Assembly (NCBI GenBank): GCA_000442125.1
Contig: KE546966.1
Location: 1,140,969-1,204,968 of the forward strand
Length of the DNA stretch: 64,000 nucleotides
From: Opeltia flavorubescens
Taxonomy: Eukaryota; Ascomycota; Lecanoromycetes; Teloschistales; Teloschistaceae
Reading direction: 5' to 3'
Position 1 is the first letter of the stretch, and each line of letters opens with the position of its first letter. A program made the translations under genes and the position numbers. The notes below the pieces were generated by a model. The model had not been told where the DNA came from. It ran no database searches and saw only the letters and a program-made list of their open reading frames with translations. Below are positions 20,616-32,560 of the stretch, piece by piece.

Positions 20616-22829
20616 TCAATTCTTCTCCATCATCCCATACTCGCTTCGCCTTGAATGTCCTGCAGCGACCTCGGGTTGCCTCAATCCTGCGAACCCAAAC
20701 TTCCGATCCTGCCATTCCCCTTCGTCGTCGTCCCTCCGCCTTGAGGAGAATGCCGAAAAAGGATTCCTGTCTTGCTGTACCTCGCGGGCTTCCTCCCTAG
20801 GAGGCTCATACGCTGGCGCTGGCCCACTAGGTGGCACGTCGTGCATAGGTATGTCTCCTGCGAAGTTGGGCCCGCCTACACCTCTTACTCTGTCGCGCTT
20901 CATAAGCAGATAAATGGCACGGCCTGTACCAAGGAAGAGATTCAGGAACCATAGGAGCAGCAGAGAAGCCGATATGAGTGCTTCCGTCCGGATACCATTT
21001 TCGAAATGCTTGACAAGTTTACCTATCGCAGCCGTAATCTTATCCGTGGTTTCGTCTTGCGGATCGGAAAGGAATGATTCAGCTTTACTGGTGTGATTCG
21101 GATCGTCATCCACAATGCTTGCGGCAGCGCCAAGGCTAAAGGTATCATTGGCCAGGAGAGGGAAATCGATATGAGCGTGGTCGTGGACCCATGTAAGACC
21201 TTTCTGAATGCCGGCGACCTTGAGACCGATAAGACAGTTGAAGACCTCATGGACGGGATCGTAAAGGACAGTGCCGCCAAACGTTTTGTTGAGAACATCG
21301 GTTGTTTTCTCAATGAAGACGTCAAGGGTATCATTCATGGCTCCTGTTGTGGTATTGACCCAACTAAAAACGTCGTGGTTGATGTCATTACTATGATCGG
21401 TGATGACCTTATTGGTTCCAAGCGCCCACTTCTCAGAGGCGTTGTTGAGGCTACTAACGACCTTACCGGCAAAGTCACCAACCTCCGCCGCAAGCTTGGG
21501 AACCTCTTTTTCGAGGGATTTCAAGAGAGCGTACTGGAAGAGACAAGCTAAAAGGCCGGTAATAGCAAGGGAAAGTAGGAGCAAGGCAGGTGTGGTCGTA
21601 GCATAGGCGATCACCCATCGAATCAAGTCTTGCTTTTTGGAAGATTTCGCTCGGGATGCAAGATCTATGCCGAACTTCGCGGTGTAGGGTCTGGAAACGG
21701 TATAGACAACATCCTGGGGATCTTTGGCATGGCCACGGACAACAGCGGCACGTTCCTTGAGTTTGCGCCATCTTCGGATTTCCAGATAGGTCATAGGAAT
21801 GCAAACCAATATGGCAGCAACGACAAGGACACCAATGAATACGCGTCGGGCAAGATTGATAGTATCTGCAACGCCGTCGAAGAAATCTGAGATGCCATTG
21901 TTGTTTGAGCAGAAGCTTAGCTTGTCTTTCTCAGGAACCGGCAACAAAGAGCGGTTGAATTCAAAGACACCTAGGGATTCATTCAAGAGCTTCTTGACTT
22001 CCTCGAATGGGAAGCGAATGGCATTGTTGGTGAAATTTTGGACCTCTGAGAATGTTGGGATAGAATCGTTCAATTTGTCAAGGTCCTGGTTCAAGGAGGC
22101 GGGAAGTTTTAGATTGTCCAATTTATCGAGTGAACCGTCAACGTTGAGCTTCGGAATACCACCCTTGTTGCCACCAAAAACTTGGGGGACGCTGTTCAAA
22201 AGGCCTGTGAATTTGTTCAGATCGTTCTGGAAGCCATCAATGCCCTTATGGATGTCCTTTCCAATGTCACCAAGGGTCTTATTGAGAAACTTTTCAGCAC
22301 CCTCAATGATTTCCAATGCGACATGTAAGCTTCCGCTCACTACAAGAGTGATGAGGCAAAGGTACGTGGATGTGAGCATGTTGATGAAGAAGACAACCAG
22401 CTCTTCAACACCAGTGATGGTCATGAAGAGCATCGACTGAAGACCACGAACGGCTTTTTCGACACCGCTAGCGGCCATTTCGTTGATCCCTTTAGACATA
22501 TAGTGAGGCATAGAAGCCAGAGAGCTGCCGATCGATTCCACGCCTGTACAGGCTGACAGCGCCTCGGACCTGGCCGAACCCAGCCCTCCATGAAGGTCGG
22601 CAACAGCGAACAGAAGTCGAACAAGGATGAGGAAGAGAAGGATGGTCCATCTGTTGATCCATATCTGGGAGAGCTTGGCACGCAAACCAAGGTAAGGAGT
22701 GATTTCTGGTGCGGTATGTGGAACAAGCCGGGTCGTATCTTGGGTGTTGTAGTAATTGGGCACCTCATGATCGGCAGCGGAGTGAGTTGGGGGCACCACT
22801 GGGAAAGACCGTGGGTGTTCAAAAGCCAT
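20616..22829 (-). CDS. PRM1: Plasma membrane fusion protein PRM1
   Basis: Pheromone-regulated multispanning membrane protein that promotes plasma-membrane fusion during mating and, in filamentous fungi, hyphal (cell-cell) fusion. Intronless, 737 residues, the normal size. Topology fits the family: an N-terminal cytosolic segment; a first TM (WTILLFLILVRLLFAVADL); a second hydrophobic segment about 135-170; TMs near 330-350 (GVLVVAAILVCIPMTYLEI) and 405-430 (TPALLLLSLAITGLLACLF); and a last one near 640-660 (ALISASLLLLWFLNLFLGTG). The extracellular loops have many N-glycosylation sequons (NKT, NDS, NES, NRS, NNAS, NTT, NHT) and few cysteines. The C-terminal tail is charged and disordered. The start at 22827-22829 gives MAFEHPRSFPVVPPTHSAADHEVPNYY, matching the family's typical beginning. 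Confidence 0.93.
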   Translation of the reverse strand: MAFEHPRSFPVVPPTHSAADHEVPNYYNTQDTTRLVPHTAPEITPYLGLRAKLSQIWINRWTILLFLILVRLLFAVADLHGGLGSARSEALSACTGVESIGSSLASMPHYMSKGINEMAASGVEKAVRGLQSMLFMTITGVEELVVFFINMLTSTYLCLITLVVSGSLHVALEIIEGAEKFLNKTLGDIGKDIHKGIDGFQNDLNKFTGLLNSVPQVFGGNKGGIPKLNVDGSLDKLDNLKLPASLNQDLDKLNDSIPTFSEVQNFTNNAIRFPFEEVKKLLNESLGVFEFNRSLLPVPEKDKLSFCSNNNGISDFFDGVADTINLARRVFIGVLVVAAILVCIPMTYLEIRRWRKLKERAAVVRGHAKDPQDVVYTVSRPYTAKFGIDLASRAKSSKKQDLIRWVIAYATTTPALLLLSLAITGLLACLFQYALLKSLEKEVPKLAAEVGDFAGKVVSSLNNASEKWALGTNKVITDHSNDINHDVFSWVNTTTGAMNDTLDVFIEKTTDVLNKTFGGTVLYDPVHEVFNCLIGLKVAGIQKGLTWVHDHAHIDFPLLANDTFSLGAAASIVDDDPNHTSKAESFLSDPQDETTDKITAAIGKLVKHFENGIRTEALISASLLLLWFLNLFLGTGRAIYLLMKRDRVRGVGGPNFAGDIPMHDVPPSGPAPAYEPPREEAREVQQDRNPFSAFSSRRRDDDEGEWQDRKFGFAGLRQPEVAAGHSRRSEYGMMEKN

Positions 22830-24036
22830 TAGTTCGACAGTGAGTGCAAATTAAAGATGTGGGTCCGTCCAGCGGAAGAAATATCAAGGTGCAAGGACAG
22901 AAATAAGAAAGTAGTGATGAATGATGGACCGTGAGATCAGTGAATCTATGGGTACTGCAAAAGAAAGGACAAAGGAAAAGCGTCACTCGTGGAACCAGCC
23001 GATGTAGTAGAAGTGCAAGAAGTGAAAGGAAAAGCACAAAGAAAGGGTCGGGACAATGAGAATCGTTATTGAGGCCGGTGGCCAGGGCGACAATGGGAGC
23101 ATGGCTCAAGAATAGGATCACCTCAGGATGATTGATCAATAGCTCTTCCGCCAGGCGAGCTCGAATGTTCACTTGATTTCGAAACAGCAGCGATGAAGTG
23201 ACTATTTGCGTGGTCTCATGTAACGACTTGACTGGGCTTGGGTGAAGATATTGTCTACGTGCCTGCATTGGCTGACGATGATTTTCGGTAGGCGCCGTCC
23301 ACCAATCGCGTTTCGTAACCATGCCTGGTCCAAATAACAGGTCATTGATCGTGCTGTGGATTGTTTTGATCCTGAGTCCTTCAACCAATTAATCTCCGTC
23401 CCAAAGTACGTGGAAATGCGAACATTGCAGCATGTCTAGAAGAGACTGTTTCGTCCCCGTTCTACGCCTCTATGAGCGACTGGAAGCGTGAATCGACACA
23501 ACGGGTAGCCACGCAACCATCGCTGAATCATGCACGAATGTATAGTACATGATTGTGTCTGAAATGGACGTAAGACACGTCGTCCATCATCATTGAAGTC
23601 GATATCATTGATGGAGAAGAATTTGTTTCAAAATGGTATGATTAGCAGAAGAGCCTCAGTGGGGTCTCATTGGCGGCTGCAGTTGCAGAACGCCAATCAC
23701 TCCTGAATCTTCACGCGAGCCAAAACCCGACCCATGTTTGACATAATTAGAAACGGAAACATTATTTGGTTTCATCCAGAGATGGACGTGAACGATCTTG
23801 TGGCAAGCCTACCAATCGATCGAAATCTAGAATAACATGAACATCAAACACTACCTAATTGGTGTTGGTATCACGTTAAAGTACAAAAGTAAAACCCTAC
23901 TTCTCCATCCATGAATACAAATGTGAATACCCTAATGAGCACATACAACCCAAACGAAGGTGGGTGGCTGCAATGAAAATAAGTCGACCACGAAATATTA
24001 TGGACCAGTCCAGGAAATGTGGCTCAGCCAGCAAGC
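22830..24036. other. Long intergenic region, PRM1 promoter
   Basis: 1.2 kb upstream of PRM1. PRM1 is pheromone-induced in yeast, so regulatory sites would be expected here. I do not see a convincing cluster of Ste12-type elements. Minus-strand frames at 22819-23388 lack ATG starts and domain features. Confidence 0.4.
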
Positions 24037-26179
24037 TCATCTGTACACTGGACCACCATAAGGCTGCGTGTGTTCATACCCATTCCCGGCCGGGCGGCCA
24101 TTTGGGCGATAATAATCTTCGTCATTGTTGCTGAGATAGCTTGGACGATGTGGGATAGTTCCGTTGATATCAGCCGTACCTCGATCATAACGCGCTCTGG
24201 CGTTAGGACTCTCACCGTACGATCGAGCCTCTTCATCTGCATGTCGACGCGCCCTCTCCGCTCGGTCACGCGCGTGGCGGCGAGCTTCTTCATCAAAGCT
24301 CTCAACCGTAGGTAAGGACCCTGGCTGGAAGGTAGATGGGTACCCTCGCAAGTCGCCATCCGACCGTCTACCGTCATTGCTGAAAGACGGGCTTCGCGGG
24401 CGACGAGCATTGCTAGGAGCCCGACCGTGATGGTGAATCTCAGGTTTCGGCATATCCATTGGCCGCGTAAAGTTCGGCTGCGGTTGACCTGTCAGTGGGA
24501 TCGGGCGAGTCCTTGCAGTCGAATCGGACCGTCCAGGCTTAGCCGCCGTTGAGTCAGACCGGGGTCTACTGCCTTGGGCCTTGAGATCGTCCTCAAATTG
24601 TTTCCCACCTCCCGGCATGGAACTGTACGGCTTGCGTTCTCTTTCTATCGGCTGGGAGGAAGGCATAGGCGTTGGGTTCGTATCGTCGATCGCAGATTCG
24701 GTTGGTATACTCGAATATGGCTTTCTTTCTCTTTCGATGTTGGACGGCACATATGGCGGAGGAAGGTTCTCCCCATTAACATTAGACTCTTTTCGGTTTG
24801 TAGCAGGAGGATACTGATTGATGCTGGGTTTGTGCAGTGGTGACGTTGGGGAGCACTCTCTGTCACTTGAACGTTTGCGTAAATCAACGCTGGCATGTAG
24901 TGAGATAGCCCTCTCTAATCGATCCCGGATTTTGCGGTCACCCGAGCCAGGAAACAGTCGGCGCGATAACTCTTTCGGAAACCGTTCCTTCTTATCATCA
25001 GGGTTATTGATTGGCATAGCCAAAACAGCTTTCTGGAGGCGCTCAAACTCTTCTTCCGGGTGAGCTTGTATGAGTAGTGTCACCCATCTTTCAAATCCCA
25101 CAGGGGTCAGTCCGGGTATGTCAGGCTTCTCATCGAAATGCTCTTGCACAAGGTGGTGTTGGCACTCGAGATCTCTGTATAAACGCGAGATGGACGATTT
25201 TTCGTCGTCAAAGACGGCTAGACAATGATCAGTTGATATGCTTCTTAAGGGAACTCCCATAACATACCTGACCAAGGATACAGATCGTCGGAAAGCTTCA
25301 CGTCTTGATAGTATTGGACCATTTTATCTGGGGTGATGACGATGCTATGGAGTGGTTTGTAGTCCTCGATCTGATGCTTCATCGTTAGCAAGAACATATA
25401 AAAATCTAAGAAATTTCTGCCTGACTTACGATATGTACAGCAAGACCACGCAAGAATTGTCCTAAACGTGGTGTCGCGCGACCTTCCTCATCAAAGAGCT
25501 GACCCCATATTCTTTCCAGAGTTGTTTCCTCCTTTGCCGTGGAAAGCCTTACAGGGCCCTTGGGCCTTGTCTGACCTGTCTCACCCCCCTGGCTGAGCGG
25601 CGATGATGTTCTTCTGTCATGAAAGTTGGTGCTCTGCGCTTCTCGAACAGGGCTCCTAGGCTCTTGGGGACTCTGTGCTGTGCCTGGGAAAATCCCGGAC
25701 TGCGACTGTGGAGAGACGGGGTGAGGAAAGTCTAAATGCTTGTGCGGTGAGGGTGGAGTGAAAACCCTCGTTTGCATTGGAGGTGATGAGCCGGAGACGG
25801 TAGATGGGGAATGGGGTATTGGTTGTTGTAGAGGTGGAGGCGGAGGAGGATATTGTGTTTGTGATGGAGGAACAGGTGTCGCGGAGCTCTCAATGCCGGA
25901 TGTCTTCAGCTGCTTGAGTACATTCTCTGTAATTTTGGCGATCAACTCTGGTGGAACATCGTCTGTGAAAGCCGATCCTACAGCGTCGTTGATCGGCTGA
26001 GGCTGAACGCGAGTACGTTCTGGCATACTGGCGTCACTTCTAGCAGCAGAGTGGTCTCGAGGTGGAGAGTGCTGTGATTGAAGACGACTATATCTACGAC
26101 CGTAGTCGTCGTCTACACGGGCTGTATGGTGGGACTGGAACTGTGGGTAGTCTTGATTTGGAGGATCGTAAGCGGCCAT
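24037..26179 (-). CDS. DUF7514-type fungal protein, largely disordered
   Basis: Conserved Pezizomycotina protein of unknown function. Three exons: 25430-26179, 25268-25370, 24037-25217; 2034 nt, 677 residues. The folded core is in the middle (about 225-370): TTLERIWGQLFDEEGRATPR, LGQFLRGLAVHI joined by splicing to IEDYKPLHSIVITPDKM, VKLSDDLYPWSAVFDD, SSISRLYRDLECQHHLVQE, PDIPGLTPVGFERWVTLLIQ and NPDDKKERFPKELSRRLFP. I place it in the family called DUF7514 from memory. Flanks are low-complexity: a polyproline run (PPPPPPLQQP) on the N side, and two copies of ERERKPYSS plus RSDSTA repeats, an REER-like Arg/Ala/Glu helix (ARRHARDRAERARRHADEEAR) and a Tyr/Gly-rich tail on the C side. No enzymatic motif. 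Such architecture suggests a scaffold, but that is a guess. Confidence 0.75.
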
Positions 26180-27296
26180 GATGGCTCACAAGGCTGGCTC
26201 AAGGGCCGTAGCCTCGAGAGTCAGAAGACTGCAGACGAATAGAGGAAGAGGCGAGCTGGATGACGGCGAATTGGATAGCTGTTGAGCAAGCGACTTGCAG
26301 TAGCTTGATGCCAATGTAGCACGACAGCTGTTTGGTGGTAAACTGGCGTATGCAAGCAAGGTGCGACCGTGATCAATGGCTCGAATGTCTGGTATAATGT
26401 GGAAGTTGACCGACTGGGTCGATAAGTTGACAGCAGATGTATGCAGTTGAAATGGAGGAGGGCGAGTGATGTCGGTTGGATGATGGCTTCGCCCGAATAA
26501 TGAGGCTGGTTGACCAGAGCAGCGAGTGCTTTACGTATCCCAGATCGCACTCCAGCTGTCTCGAGTTGCTGAGGGAGCATACGTCATGCACTAAGGCCCT
26601 TGCTTTCCAACCTAAAGCGTTAAACGAGCATTAATTGCCGGCTCGGTAATGATCGACAACTTCTCCACGCCTTGCTGGCCCGTGATGAACCCGTAGTATT
26701 AGGGAGTCCAAGATTGAAAATTCAGGTATAATTCTAGCAGAGAGGCCGTGATAGTATTTCACTCCTCCTTAACGTCAATTAAGCTATCGCATGCTCCACC
26801 CAAAACCCCAAACATGTTTCCGAGGGTCTAAGTATAGGTAAATGGATGGGTAGCTTATCCCTTGTTTGATCTTGACCCCTTTCCGATCACTAACAGACGA
26901 TGATTCCTTCGAGCGCTTTACTGGAGATGGTGTACCTGTTGTGCTTCACATTGGTTCACACGACACATTTCCTGCTGCAGAGGGAGTACAGGCGAATCAA
27001 AATAGTTTCAGCACAGCCACCCGACCGAAGCACTTGTCTGGTAGACCTCGAGACCACCTAGTAGTGCCCGTTCATTCCATGCGTTTGCCATGAGACGTCC
27101 TATGGGTCTGGGGCGCCCCAACCTTATGTGGAGAAAGTGGATATTTGTGGCATGAGTTTCATGTGTGTCTATTGTCATTCATTGGCTGGCTATCTCGAAT
27201 GTACACTCCCTTCTCGTCATTCAAACCTCCAAAATTATTTCATCGATTAATGAACTCGCCAAATTTCCATCGATGTCGGGTGTCCTACCCTATTCC
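26180..27296. other. Intergenic region
   Basis: 1.1 kb between two tandem minus-strand genes. CG-containing simple sequence and short frames only. No supported gene, RNA or repeat. Confidence 0.4.
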
Positions 27297-28658
27297 CTAT
27301 TCGTCATCCGTGACTTCATCGTCGCTATAATTGACGGTACGACCAGTGGCAGCATTTTTGAGTGCTGTGATCACGCTATCTTTCCTCAGTGCAGGGCTGG
27401 GCCCACGCGGAGGTTTGGCGAATGCACTTTTCCCACCCTTTGAGCGAGTCGCTTTGTCAGTACTCATGTTTTCAATAGGTAAAGTGGGATCTTTGTATCT
27501 TACCTTTGGTCTAGATACGCTCGATCTTCCGCGAGGCTTGTCGGTCACGATCTCAACTGACTGCTCGCTCGCTGCGATGGAAGGGTTATGGAGCTGACGG
27601 TGTGCACCGCCTTTGGAGTCGTAACCAGTGAATTCCACTGGCTTGTTATCACGCTGTGCATTCGCGAAGCTCTGCCAATTCACCGTTAAGCTTTCGCTCT
27701 CCTTTCCTTTACCCTTTTCACTGCTAGCGGGTCCGCTAGACAGTCCAGCATCATGGTACGAGCCAAGCAGATCGGACTGAGTGATGATCGTCGAACCCAT
27801 CTTGGACTGTTTGTGGCCATACGCACTATCATGTGCTGCGAGGTTGACCTCTTTGAGGGCAGAAGAAACCGCGGAGACAGTATCATCACGTTGATAGGAG
27901 GACTAAAGCTGTCAGCGCAGATGAACCAGCCATCTCTTCCTTTACTTACCGTCTCATAAGGGTTTGTAGTGACAGTTCTACCATAATCATCGTCATCACT
28001 GACTTCTTCGGCCGAGTCTTCATTGTTCCAATCTCTGTCGGCCCATTTCTGCATCCCCTGCTCGTGAACACACAAGATGCAGCGCTAATGATCGAGTCAG
28101 TTCAGACTCTTGCAGGGTAACATCACCGTAGGTCTCTTACTGCACGGTCAGGAACTTTACGCTGAGTTTTGCCAAAGGCCTCCAAACCCTTGGTTTCATT
28201 GCAAATGAAGCATGTCAATTCTTGAACCTGTCCAGATGTACAGGTGCGACAGGTGATAACTTCAGCGGTTGGGGCTTTTGCCTTTTCCCCATGAGGTCCG
28301 GCTATGCGTTGCCTCAAGTCCGTCAATTGCTTGTTTGAAAAAAGGCCCAAAGCCTTCAGCTTGTGACATCCTTTGCAGCGTGTCCTTACAAAAAGTGAGC
28401 TCCTCTACAGTTGATACTCACATACAGGAAGCGCCATACTTGTCAGGTAATTGAACGTTGGCCAACCTGAAATAAAGAGGTCAGCGAATCCCTGAGACGC
28501 TTTGTAAACTATAGTCAAGTACGATGACGAACTCAACTCGTGAAGCCTTGAGTGTATGTATCTCGACAAAGTTCGTTAGAGAGAATGAGAAAGTAGACTT
28601 ACTTGGCCGCTTTGTCAGCACTCCACCCACCAGCGAAGACGCTTGCCGGCTTGCTCAT
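27297..28658 (-). CDS. Stc1-domain protein
   Basis: Carries the Stc1 domain, a treble-clef/LIM-like zinc module that in fission yeast Stc1 bridges the RNAi effector Ago1 to the CLRC histone H3K9 methyltransferase complex. Five exons: 28603-28658, 28422-28466, 28141-28384, 27950-28084, 27297-27848; 1032 nt, 343 residues. The zinc module is spread over exons 2-4: GASCMTRCKGCHKLK, ITCRTC, ELTCFICNE, then GLEAFGKTQRKVPDRA joined to RCILCVHEQ. All Cys pairs are present. The C-terminal 200 residues are acidic then basic and disordered (VSDDDDYG, KGKGKESES, KPRGRSSVSRPK). The start ATG at 28656-28658 gives MSKPASVFAGGWSADKAAK, then LANVQLPDKYGASC after splicing, as in other fungal members. A direct heterochromatin role in filamentous fungi is inference. 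Confidence 0.85.
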
Positions 28659-29850
28659 TATTGACGGTGAGTGTGCAATTGACTGGAGATGCCCGTACTG
28701 AACAAAACCAAACACTGCCTTGACCCTATATGCCGCTCAAAGTTGGAGAGGATGTTCGACAGGCTGCAATGGAGGGAGGAATGACAGAGTTGAAATGGTC
28801 AGTAGATAGAAATTTGGAAAGAATGAAGTCAGTGGACGGTACAAATAGCCGCTTAAGTCTGTTGAGGTCAAGTGATTACGTATGATTTGAGTGAATATGA
28901 AGATGAATAATAAAGTTGGAGCGGAGGAAAGTGAGTTCATGTTCACCCATCTATCTAACAATCGATTGCTTAAGAAAATGGCATAATCTTTTTGGTGAAA
29001 ACAATCACATGTCAGCGGTAGTACTGCACAAGATTGATTGCCGGCCATTCACAATATAATCGCTGATATTGTGTCTTATGAAACCTCCCGAGGCAGACTG
29101 AATTGCTGGCAAGCTGGGAGATAGAAACATGGGAATATGGGAACCTGCGAGCAAATACCGGCTTGATTGTCACAACTGTTCGGGTCATTGCATTCCTTTC
29201 CAGTGAAATATTTACCCCCGAAAGATGCCCTGCGTGTGGCCATCTTGCATTGTATGCTATCAACCACTTTGACCATAAGCTCACCAGGAAGAGAGAACCG
29301 ACACACCGATGGCCTGATGCAAGAAGAGGGAAAAGTTATCAAACCTTGCAAGATATGCTATATCGATTTTGTTGCCTGTATCCAGCATCCTATAAGTGTT
29401 TCCATGGTGAATCCCTTGACTTTGGCGGCTCGATTTCTAGCCTATGACAGGACAATATCTTGGCTCAGGTACATGTCTTCTGCAAGAAGGCGAATCCATA
29501 TTTGCTCCATCCGTGTTTTACGGTAAAGTGCATCATCGTACTCTGTTCAGAACCACTACTGTCCCATGTATATGGCACTCAAAGGCTTAGCGCACTCAAA
29601 TCGCCAAAACTTACCCCTAGGTTTGGTGCCGTGACCTGGGATGGAAATGAACAGCGACGCTCTAATCCGAGGTGTGTTGCTTTATTTAACTTCGCAATTA
29701 AAACAGCCGAATATAAGGCTTCGTAATTTAGGTTTTGACTTCTTCGAATGGCCGGAAATGACGATATGAAAAATTGTTTGTGCTTACGTTATTCTGAGAT
29801 AGAATCTTTTGTAACCGTCCTCCCTTGTTCTACGCCCAAATCGAATGATC
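28659..29850. other. Intergenic region
   Basis: About 1.2 kb with no frame showing family features. It contains the promoter of the Stc1-domain gene at its left end. Cysteine- and serine-rich shadow frames around 29100-29500 on both strands look random. Confidence 0.4.
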
Positions 29851-30802
29851 TCAAGCGATTTCTGTGACACTGCTGGCCGATCTTGGTTTTGGCACAAAGT
29901 AGAAGTTATAAGTGACTCCTTGCCACCCATCAAAGGCGATATTCGTCCGGAAAGTTTCAAATTTCCGCTCTTCTACGACCTTCTGTAAAACCATATCCAA
30001 CCCAGCTATAAGTTGCCCGCAAGTAAGTTGCTGGCCTCTTGGGATCGCACCCGTCATATCGATCTGGCTATAAAGCCTGCGATTGTCCCCCTCCCGGAAC
30101 TGGGTTATAAGATCCGGATGCTGTGGATTCCATCCCAACGGATCGTTCGCCGAACGTTTGGCAAGTACTTGATAAGCTATAAGCCAATATTGAGGGTAAA
30201 TAAGACGACACTGTGGGCTTTGTCCCTTGAAGTCAACTCTGACTGTGATGCCGTTACGAGTCAAATCTGGCGATCTGAGGTGATATCCGCCGACCAGTTG
30301 TTAAAAATCTCTCCTACAGGTGTTTCGTATCCTTTGTTGACAACGTCGCCTGCAGAAGTAGGGGAATAAACTGAGGGCGATAATCAATCGTCTCGAGCAT
30401 CTTCTCCAACACTGCAGTCGCCACAGTAGTCGTAAGCAGTCTGCTTCTAGCTGAAGGCACTATATACGTATCTGGTACTGGAAATCCGACCCTAGGAAGA
30501 CGGCGACCCGATGTGATAGGTTCGATGACAGGGAGTATCCAAAATTGCACCAATCGTTGGAAAATGCTGTAGTAAAGCTGAGCTGAGTAGAGTAACCGCG
30601 CTTCTCTCGGATTGACTTTTAGGTCAACGTTAATGTTCCTTAAATCTGAGGATTCATGGATGGGAACATTAAGTGCGCTTGTATTGCCTCCGGCATCTTG
30701 GACCAATGGTAAAAAGGAATCTATAGAGCTATCGGATACAGGCAAAAGATTGCTCAAAGAACACGGCAAGGTAATGAAGAATAAACATATGAATGAGAAC
30801 AT
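29851..30802 (-). pseudogene. Secreted-protein gene with a one-base frame break
   Basis: Two open frames on the minus strand belong together but lie in different phases. The 5' part starts at ATG 30800-30802 with a signal peptide (MFSFICLFFITLPCSLS). It runs through a helix-rich region (EARLLYSAQLYYSIFQRLVQ, VPDTYIVPSARSRLLTTTVA) to LEKMLETIDYRPQ. The 3' part begins GYETPVGEIFNNWSADIT and continues with ITVRVDFKGQSP, LIYPQYWLIAYQVLAKR, KFETFRTNIAFDGWQGVTYN and FYFVP to the stop at 29851. I tested the available GT donors and AG acceptors between them and found no pairing that restores frame without removing conserved-looking sequence. The simplest explanation is a single-base indel in or near the four-C run (minus strand) at 30361-30364. 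The family is unknown to me; the pattern is like a small secreted, lineage-specific protein. It may be a sequencing error rather than a true pseudogene. Confidence 0.5.
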
Positions 30803-32560
30803 GATGTGGATAATTGCGAAAGCTTTCAAAGTGGTTTGTCTCGAGGTATTTATCCATTCCGAAAAGTTGGATCATTGCATATAATGAAGTTTCCCTGAAT
30901 GTTGACATGCGATCGAATATCCCAAAGGTCGCGTAGCTATTGTCATGAAGAGTCGCGCTTAAGATGTTCGACCATGCATAGCGTGCGATGAATGGAATCA
31001 ACGATTATGTTACTAGTTCTGACTCGTACATTCTATACAATTTGCCACCTTCAATTGTGGATTTCGCCATAACAGAATTTGAAGCTCGATAGGTCTCTAT
31101 AATGGGTTGTACTTTTAATACCGGTGCAATAACGAATGCTCCCATAGCGCCGAATGTCACGAGAACAAGGCTTCGTCTTCTTTGTTTCGTTGCTATGCTT
31201 GGGAGGTCGTCCGAAGTCAGCCTTGAACGCTGATTGTTTATCAAGCTCTTAAGTGTGTGCTTGCAGCCTGCGGTACTAAGTCAAGAGTCTCACAGAAACC
31301 AATCCTTTCCTGAGATCATATCATGGGTCAAATCCTGTTCACGAGTTCTCTTCCAGGCAAGGAGTGCGCCGCGCTTTGTACGGGTGATCAATTGTTGTTG
31401 TTGTGTTGCTTGCTGCAAGAAGCTGCAATCCATGTAGAGATCAGCTACTAAAAACAACCCTTTTCAGAAAAGCAATCATTTCTAGATGAGGATGTGAGTC
31501 AGCTGATCTTTTCCACAAAGACAGTGTTCCTGAAGGATGGCCGGAAGGAGGGACACTTTTACCCATGAAAACGACGAAATCAAAATTAGTATGGTCTACG
31601 ATAGCAGAGTGGAGCAGTTCGATGAGTCTCGTGGCTGCTAACATCCAGACTGGTGGATTCCCGTTTTCCCCGACGCCGTCGACGCAGCGGTGAAAAAGAC
31701 TCCAGACAAGTTTTGGCCTAGTCCCGCAGGGACAATCCACGAAGCCAATGATCGATTGCTCCGACACACCCAAAGCTCGACCCACCAATTGGATAGTCAG
31801 GAACGGTTCTCATCTACCGGGTTCATTAGCCTTTGAAGTGGCAGGGGGCTTGCCTTGATTTGTGCTGGTTTCGGCGATGGAGAAAGCATATGCTTCACGG
31901 GTCGGCCCAGGAACGGCAGTGGAGGAAGCAAAAGGGGGCAGGACAAGTTGCAGGAAGGCTGCAGCAACAGCTCGCGCTTCAATCCAGACAACGCATACTG
32001 GTATAAGAATCGTCAGCTACTGCGGACATCCCGTTTGCACCAGGACGGGAGAGGTGCAGCGGCAGCAAGATGCTGTGGGAGTACGCATTTCCGTTTGAAT
32101 ATTGATCCCGAAAGCCGTCTCCAAGACAGGGGATAGACTTAGCGAAAGGAAATGAGGGTGAAAGTGTGCTTCGTTAAATGGCTCATTCGGGGAGCAAGGG
32201 ATCTTCCATTTCGAAACCATCGTAGTCCCTTTTCGTCTTGTAGCGTAGCTCCTAGTAAAGTGAAATCATCACACAGTTTCCCTGTTGCATTACAGAGGCC
32301 CAAGAACTTGCCCCTTGCTGGCGATTGGGCTATTACACCAGCATTCCTTAGTTGGCAACGTTAGTGTCAGATTTCTGCGTGCCTGTCAAGCCCGACCACG
32401 TTGATTACGGAGTACCCCCATGCCAAAACCCCCAAAACCACCACTCCCTATCCCGCCATCATCATGAATTAATCCGTCGACTCTGAACCTTGATATCTTA
32501 GTCAAAGTTACTTTTCTTTGACATCACACCGCTGAATCCTCCTCGTTCATTGTCCCGAAG
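30803..32560. other. Long intergenic region
   Basis: About 1.8 kb without a supported gene. Frames on the minus strand at 31005-31244 and 31441-31788 lack ATG starts and known motifs; 31797-31991 is short and low in complexity. The right end (32400-32560) should contain the promoter of the kinase gene. No repeat or RNA gene seen. Confidence 0.4.

Noticed and set aside
22830-23388. Minus-strand frames upstream of PRM1
   Set aside because: Hydrophobic but without ATG start or conserved motifs; position suggests PRM1 leader or promoter.
31005-31244. 79-residue minus-strand frame with a hydrophobic segment
   Set aside because: It has no ATG and only one short hydrophobic run; composition is compatible with chance.
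31441-31991. Minus-strand frames of 115 and 64 residues
   Set aside because: The longer begins with TTG, not ATG; no domain-like pattern and no splice sites joining them convincingly.
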